Shown: positions 60,316 through 64,000 of the stretch, in pieces | How the letters are laid out: every line of letters begins with the position of its first letter | Numbering within the stretch: the first letter of the stretch is position 1 | Source: Microcaldota archaeon | GTDB taxonomy: Archaea > Micrarchaeota > Micrarchaeia > Anstonellales > J096 | Assembly: GCA_015522475.1 (NCBI GenBank) | Contig: WAMF01000018.1 | Span: 1 to 64,000 of the forward strand | Reading direction: 5' to 3' | Length of the DNA: 64,000 bases | Notes under the pieces: model-generated | The model's input: the letters and a program-made list of their open reading frames with translations, nothing else | What the model was told of the DNA's origin: nothing | Database searches by the model: none | Made by a program: the position numbers and the translations under genes

Positions 60316-61982
60316 TATATCACCTTCATTATTGCCGCTATGTCAATGGGCGTACGCATGGCCCTTGATATAACAAACGTCGCACCTATTACGATGTAAA
60401 CGTTTAAAGCAGTGAGTATAACACTAAATAAACCTATTATGACAGCACTCTGTATAGCCACATAGAGTACAAGTCTAGCTACAAGATAGGCTAAGCTCAA
60501 ACCCGCAAAGAAGCGGAAAACACCTACAAATGCTGAAGAGACAAAATAGCGCAAGTTCCTTACAGTCGTGGCAGAGGGAGAACCACTACGCCCAAAATTA
60601 ATACCTAATTTAGAGAAGAAGCTTGCCAAGACACTTCTTATTGTCTTATCTTTTGTCACTACTTGCAAAGCACCCTTACCTAAAAACGCCGTAGTAGATG
60701 CTCCAAATATTGTAGCAATGATACCGCCAGTAAATGTAAGCTGGTGCATGGGAATAGACATATTGTTGGGTGTGTCCCAGCCTATGAATATGGTATAAAT
60801 AGCTGCGTCTATAGAGAGAAGGAAAGGATACAGGAAAAAGAGAGATAAACTTATAGCGATGAGGTTATTGCCTAAGCCTTCTGTGAGCTTTATAGCCCTA
60901 AATATCATACCTATAGGGAATATAACTGTAAGGAGGTAGCTGTCTGTAAAGCACAGAACCAAATATTTGGCCATCCATTCGCCCATAGCTAGGGTCATAA
61001 ACTCCAATATGAATGACGCGCCGTCTATAAGCGGTCTAACGAAATGACCTAAAGGTAAGTCAAAAGCTAGCAAAGAATCTGACGTGAGAGGGAAGTGCAT
61101 AACGATGCCGTAGAGTTGATATACAAGTTCCAAAGAGAGACCTGTAAATGTAGAATAGGCTGCCATCTCAGACACAAGGTTCATTGTGAAGCGTTTTGCA
61201 AAGTCCATGAGATAATAGTTGCCATTCTTGTCTATGAAAGCCTGCATGAGGAATAAGACAAAAACAAAGAGGACAATATTGAATATGATATGCTCTATGT
61301 AGAGGACGAGTTCTGCATAAGCGGAAGCTCCATTGGGGTCGGTTATCTTCTTAAGGAAGTACTTAAAGATGCCTAAAGCTAGGATGAAAACAGACGCAAC
61401 ACCTACGTAAATGCCCACATCCACCATTAAGTAAGGATTGGGATAGCATACGAACTTCTTGTATATGCTAGTAGCGAGATTAACCCACCACTTATGGGTT
61501 GAGTCATACAAACTTTTGGCGAATTTCTCGAGAGGGGAAGGTTGTTTAGGTGGAGCTGGCGGATTGGACGGCGGAGGATTATTAGTGGGACCTTGAACGG
61601 GGTTGGGGTATGAAGGGGGAATAGAGTTAGAAAGTGAATAAGCACGTGAAGTGGGTGAATAACGGGAGCGGCTGTAATGGGCAAAGTAAGTATTTGAGGA
61701 GGATGCAGACAAAGATGGAGATGAAGGTATAGATGAGTGCGAAAGTGTAGTCGAGGTTGTGGAGATGGAAGAGCCATTAAACTTAACATGCACTACCTGG
61801 CCATGCTCGTGCCCAAGCTCAGAAGCTGCCCAAATAGTGGGAAGCGCAAATACCAGCAAGACAAGGAATATCACAAGCGCTGTGGATAGCTGAGATAGAC
61901 GTGCAAATACAAGCTTTGAAAGCTTTGTAGGTTTTGTAGGCTCATATGAATTGTGTGAGACCCGCGATTTCAAAGTCACCAC
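60315..61982 (-). CDS. Polytopic membrane protein with RA-loop, paralogue 2, with Ser/Pro-rich exported N-terminus
   Basis: 555 residues. A signal peptide (LVIFLVLLVFALPTIWAASE) leads to a Ser/Thr- then Pro/Asn-rich extracytoplasmic linker (residues 55-145) not found in the neighbours. The membrane part then follows the family plan, with AELVLYIEHI in the early loop and a diverged central loop GMIFRAIKLTEGLGNNLIA at about residues 358-376. It ends PIDIAAIMKVI. It overlaps the upstream gene by 41 nt. Function unknown. Confidence 0.78.
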   Translation of the reverse strand: MVTLKSRVSHNSYEPTKPTKLSKLVFARLSQLSTALVIFLVLLVFALPTIWAASELGHEHGQVVHVKFNGSSISTTSTTLSHSSIPSSPSLSASSSNTYFAHYSRSRYSPTSRAYSLSNSIPPSYPNPVQGPTNNPPPSNPPAPPKQPSPLEKFAKSLYDSTHKWWVNLATSIYKKFVCYPNPYLMVDVGIYVGVASVFILALGIFKYFLKKITDPNGASAYAELVLYIEHIIFNIVLFVFVLFLMQAFIDKNGNYYLMDFAKRFTMNLVSEMAAYSTFTGLSLELVYQLYGIVMHFPLTSDSLLAFDLPLGHFVRPLIDGASFILEFMTLAMGEWMAKYLVLCFTDSYLLTVIFPIGMIFRAIKLTEGLGNNLIAISLSLFFLYPFLLSIDAAIYTIFIGWDTPNNMSIPMHQLTFTGGIIATIFGASTTAFLGKGALQVVTKDKTIRSVLASFFSKLGINFGRSGSPSATTVRNLRYFVSSAFVGVFRFFAGLSLAYLVARLVLYVAIQSAVIIGLFSVILTALNVYIVIGATFVISRAMRTPIDIAAIMKVI

Positions 61983-63672
61983 CCAAGAAACGGGATGTGC
62001 CCTTCATGGCTCCAATTGTTGCCACTATAGCTATGTATGAAAGAAAACCTCCGAAAAATACAAAGTTCGCCACCATATCGCCCAATGCAATGACTAAATA
62101 GAAGAGGAATTGTGTGTAAGATAAGAAAGACGAAACGCCTATAGCCGCCATGCCTGCAATACCTGCGCCTATAAGAAGGTCTCCTACTGGCGAGGCAGCA
62201 ATAGCTCTCCCTGCACTCACAACAAAGCCGCTGATTCTACCGCCGAAAATTCTGCCAAAGAGAGAACCCACCCCCCTTACAGCTGCCAGACCACCGGATG
62301 CAAGCACGCCCGGCACATAAGGAGCTATTAAGAGTGTGCTTTTAGTGAAGAGGTTGAGAAGCCAGCTTATAACTTTCTTAACTTTGCTTACCCTCTGAGT
62401 TAAGGGAACATTCTTATCAAGAATTTGCTCTGCTGCAGTGATAGCGGGACCTTCTAGCTGCAAAAACTCATTGTACTGTTGCTCAGCTTGCTCTACATCG
62501 TTTTGCTGTTCTTGGGGCAGAGTGGATTGAATGGGAGACGTCGGTATACGACCGTCTGGTGTTAGACGTGTATATGCATAGGCAAAGTTCCAGTTGTTTA
62601 TAGCACCTTTAATTTTTTTGGGTGATCCCGAGAGCCACGTTTGATAATCCTTTACCTCCAGCATAAGCCCACTAGCTCCCGTATATATTCGATTAAGGCG
62701 CATGTGCGTGTGAGGGCTAGGCTCTATAGAAAAGTAAATAGAATCCATGATTGACAACACAGCTGGATAGAAGAAGAAAAGGCTGAGATAGACACCCAAT
62801 ATAGTTCCACCCATCTTTCTCGTTAATGGGAAAGCTCGAAGTATTGAACCCACAAAGACCATTATAACGAACGTCTTCGCTACGAAGTCATATAGGAAGT
62901 ATTGGAAAGCTATGAGTATCATAACCTTCTGGAAGAAGCCCATGTAATATTCAATTATAACGTTGAGAGGCGCGAGATAGCCACCTACCCTTTGAGAGAA
63001 TTCAACACCCTGCTGGCCAAAACTAGAGGCAGTCGTCTCACCCATCTTTGAAAAGATGTAAAAAGAGAGCACATTCCTATAAGCTGCTATGGATTCGACA
63101 AGGAGAGCTCTAAGATATCCATCTCCGACAAGAATAAAGCAAGGATCTATAGTGGAGGATGAAGGAGAAGCTTGAGGAGGTGTAGTGGGTGGCTGCTGGC
63201 CGGGTTGGCCACCATATTGGCTGCCGGAATGACCCCCAGATTGACCTCCTGACTGACCACTAGGCTGGTTGCCAGACTGACCGCCATATATTATACCATT
63301 TAGATATTGCCTGAATATACTCTGTATGCTAACACCTGGACCAAACGATTGACCCCCTGAACTGCCGCCAGAACCTCCAGAAGAAGGTGGCGTTACAAAA
63401 CTCGCTGTGCAGTAGTACTTAGCTCCTATAGGGTCTATGCTTCTCACAGCTGCAGACGATATGTTTGCAAGGCTAGGAAGGAAAAGGCTGAAGAGAAGCA
63501 CGACCAAAACGAGCTCCCATAGCTCGCTCCAAGCAGCCTTTTTATACTTCTCGTTGTTCAAGATATAACCTAAAAAGAGTAGACCCACACCTAGCAGGAT
63601 ACCCCCTACTATTAAATAGGAAAGGTACGAAAGCGCAACGCTATACCAATTGAACCAGCTTACTGCAACCAT
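61942..63672 (-). CDS. Polytopic membrane protein with RAFPxxRxxGG loop, paralogue 1, with Gly/Gln/Ser repeat loop
   Basis: 576 residues. Early loop NEKYKKAAWSELWELVLV, then a long external loop of Gly, Gln and Ser repeats (GQSGGQSGGHSGSQYGGQPG, residues 95-165) bounded by two Cys residues (YYCTAS and DPCFIL). The central family loop is GSILRAFPLTRKMGGTILG at residues 276-294. A second large hydrophilic region (330-420) precedes further helices, and the end is FEIAGLTQFI. GGTGAAA lies before the ATG. Function unknown. Confidence 0.78.
   Translation of the reverse strand: MVAVSWFNWYSVALSYLSYLIVGGILLGVGLLFLGYILNNEKYKKAAWSELWELVLVVLLFSLFLPSLANISSAAVRSIDPIGAKYYCTASFVTPPSSGGSGGSSGGQSFGPGVSIQSIFRQYLNGIIYGGQSGNQPSGQSGGQSGGHSGSQYGGQPGQQPPTTPPQASPSSSTIDPCFILVGDGYLRALLVESIAAYRNVLSFYIFSKMGETTASSFGQQGVEFSQRVGGYLAPLNVIIEYYMGFFQKVMILIAFQYFLYDFVAKTFVIMVFVGSILRAFPLTRKMGGTILGVYLSLFFFYPAVLSIMDSIYFSIEPSPHTHMRLNRIYTGASGLMLEVKDYQTWLSGSPKKIKGAINNWNFAYAYTRLTPDGRIPTSPIQSTLPQEQQNDVEQAEQQYNEFLQLEGPAITAAEQILDKNVPLTQRVSKVKKVISWLLNLFTKSTLLIAPYVPGVLASGGLAAVRGVGSLFGRIFGGRISGFVVSAGRAIAASPVGDLLIGAGIAGMAAIGVSSFLSYTQFLFYLVIALGDMVANFVFFGGFLSYIAIVATIGAMKGTSRFLGGDFEIAGLTQFI
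63185..63300. repeat. Low-complexity Gly-Gln-Ser coding repeats
   Basis: Imperfect short repeats encoding GGQ/SGGQ units inside paralogue 1 (plus-strand view: repeats of TGACC(A/G)CC(T/A)). They form an extended flexible external loop and may vary in length between strains. Confidence 0.7.
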
Positions 63673-63742
63673 TTATTTCACCACTAAGCTTACTAGGCTT
63701 GCACGCTTACTTGTTTTACTAGCCCACCAACTAGATTACTAC

Positions 63743-64000
63743 TTATTTCATTTCTAAGACGTCTTGCAAGGCCTTTACTAGGCTTATAGTAGATATGAAT
63801 ATAAAGGTCGGCAACATGACTGTCACAGCTCCTAAGAAACCTATTTCTTCGATGGTATTCACTATACCGTAGCCAAAGGCAAAATAAAAGCTACCTAAAG
63901 AATAGTCCCAAAAGGGAAATATGAGTGTGTGAAAGAGGTCCCGTATCTTACTGAGTATGCTTGTATTGGGCGAGTAATACGGCTGGAAAAATGACGGCTG
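63743..64000 (-). CDS. Membrane protein, C-terminal fragment at right edge
   Basis: Not in the ORF track. The minus strand is open from the window edge to a TAA at 63743 and encodes the last 85 residues of a protein: an extracytoplasmic-looking stretch (FFQPYYSPNTSILSKIRDLF) then one or two membrane helices (GFLGAVTVMLPTFIFISTI) and SLVKALQDVLEMK. It precedes paralogue 1 by about 70 nt and its end has the same hydrophobic-helix-plus-short-amphipathic-tail form, so it may be a fifth member of the array. Confidence 0.6.
   Translation of the reverse strand, partial: QPSFFQPYYSPNTSILSKIRDLFHTLIFPFWDYSLGSFYFAFGYGIVNTIEEIGFLGAVTVMLPTFIFISTISLVKALQDVLEMK

Noticed and set aside
61427-61789. Minus-strand 120-residue His/Leu/Pro-rich ORF inside paralogue 2
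   Set aside because: Out-of-frame reading of the Ser/Pro-rich linker; no start signal.

Overview
The window is archaeal chromosome, dense and of moderate GC. Evidence: S19e, L39e, L31e, LX, eIF6, PDCD5, prefoldin alpha, proteasome alpha, Rad50, a Hef-type helicase, a LonB-type ATPase, archaeal SpeD and archaeal PheS/ArgS. Small genome style, many short lineage-specific proteins, few complete pathways and several odd polytopic or secreted proteins suggest a DPANN-like lineage (Micrarchaeota or Diapherotrites are possible), but the window alone does not settle this. I see no insertion sequence, CRISPR array, phage, rRNA or replication origin.

Promoters are very readable. About sixteen genes have a TTTAAA-like box centred 24-27 nt before the start codon, implying leaderless mRNAs. 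Others have a box further away plus a GGTG/GGAGG ribosome-binding site. I used both signals to correct starts in the ORF track. The two tRNA genes show the same box-to-start spacing relative to the mature tRNA 5' end.

Layout. 1-5.7 kb: partial ORF, tmk, Hef-like helicase, OB-fold protein, tRNA-His, ubiquitin-like protein, polyprenol kinase and PAP2. 5.9-9 kb: pilus/secretion pair (membrane platform and ATPase). 9.1-16.7 kb: a frameshifted membrane protein, DUF92, PEBP, an orphan, then trm5, pheS and a secreted protein. 17-21 kb: psmA, a second frameshifted gene, 2-oxoacid:ferredoxin oxidoreductase. 21-31.7 kb: DUF192, a large secretion ATPase, RibL-like, protein disulfide oxidoreductase, an Fe-S/corrinoid operon, an antiporter and a TPR-AAA+ fusion. 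31.8-41 kb: accessory block of orphans with a giant cysteine-free beta-rich secreted protein and a membrane-anchored Lon-type (S16) protease. 41-46 kb: speD-speE, tRNA-Val, hairpin cluster, argS. 46-57 kb: rad50, protease-less LonB ATPase, a winged-helix regulator with palindromic operators, then a translation/protein-targeting cluster (rps19e to ftsY) and PIN proteins, one of them the HARP/UPF0278 family of protein-only RNase P. 57.8-64 kb: a run of at least four paralogous polytopic membrane proteins with a shared RAFPxxRxxGG loop, continuing past the right edge.

The best candidates for something undescribed are the tandem RAFP membrane-protein array, the outer-membrane-like giant protein with its neighbours, and leaderless tRNA genes together with a HARP gene. 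Two genes are interrupted by a one-base slip in a homopolymer, which may be assembly error or real slippage.
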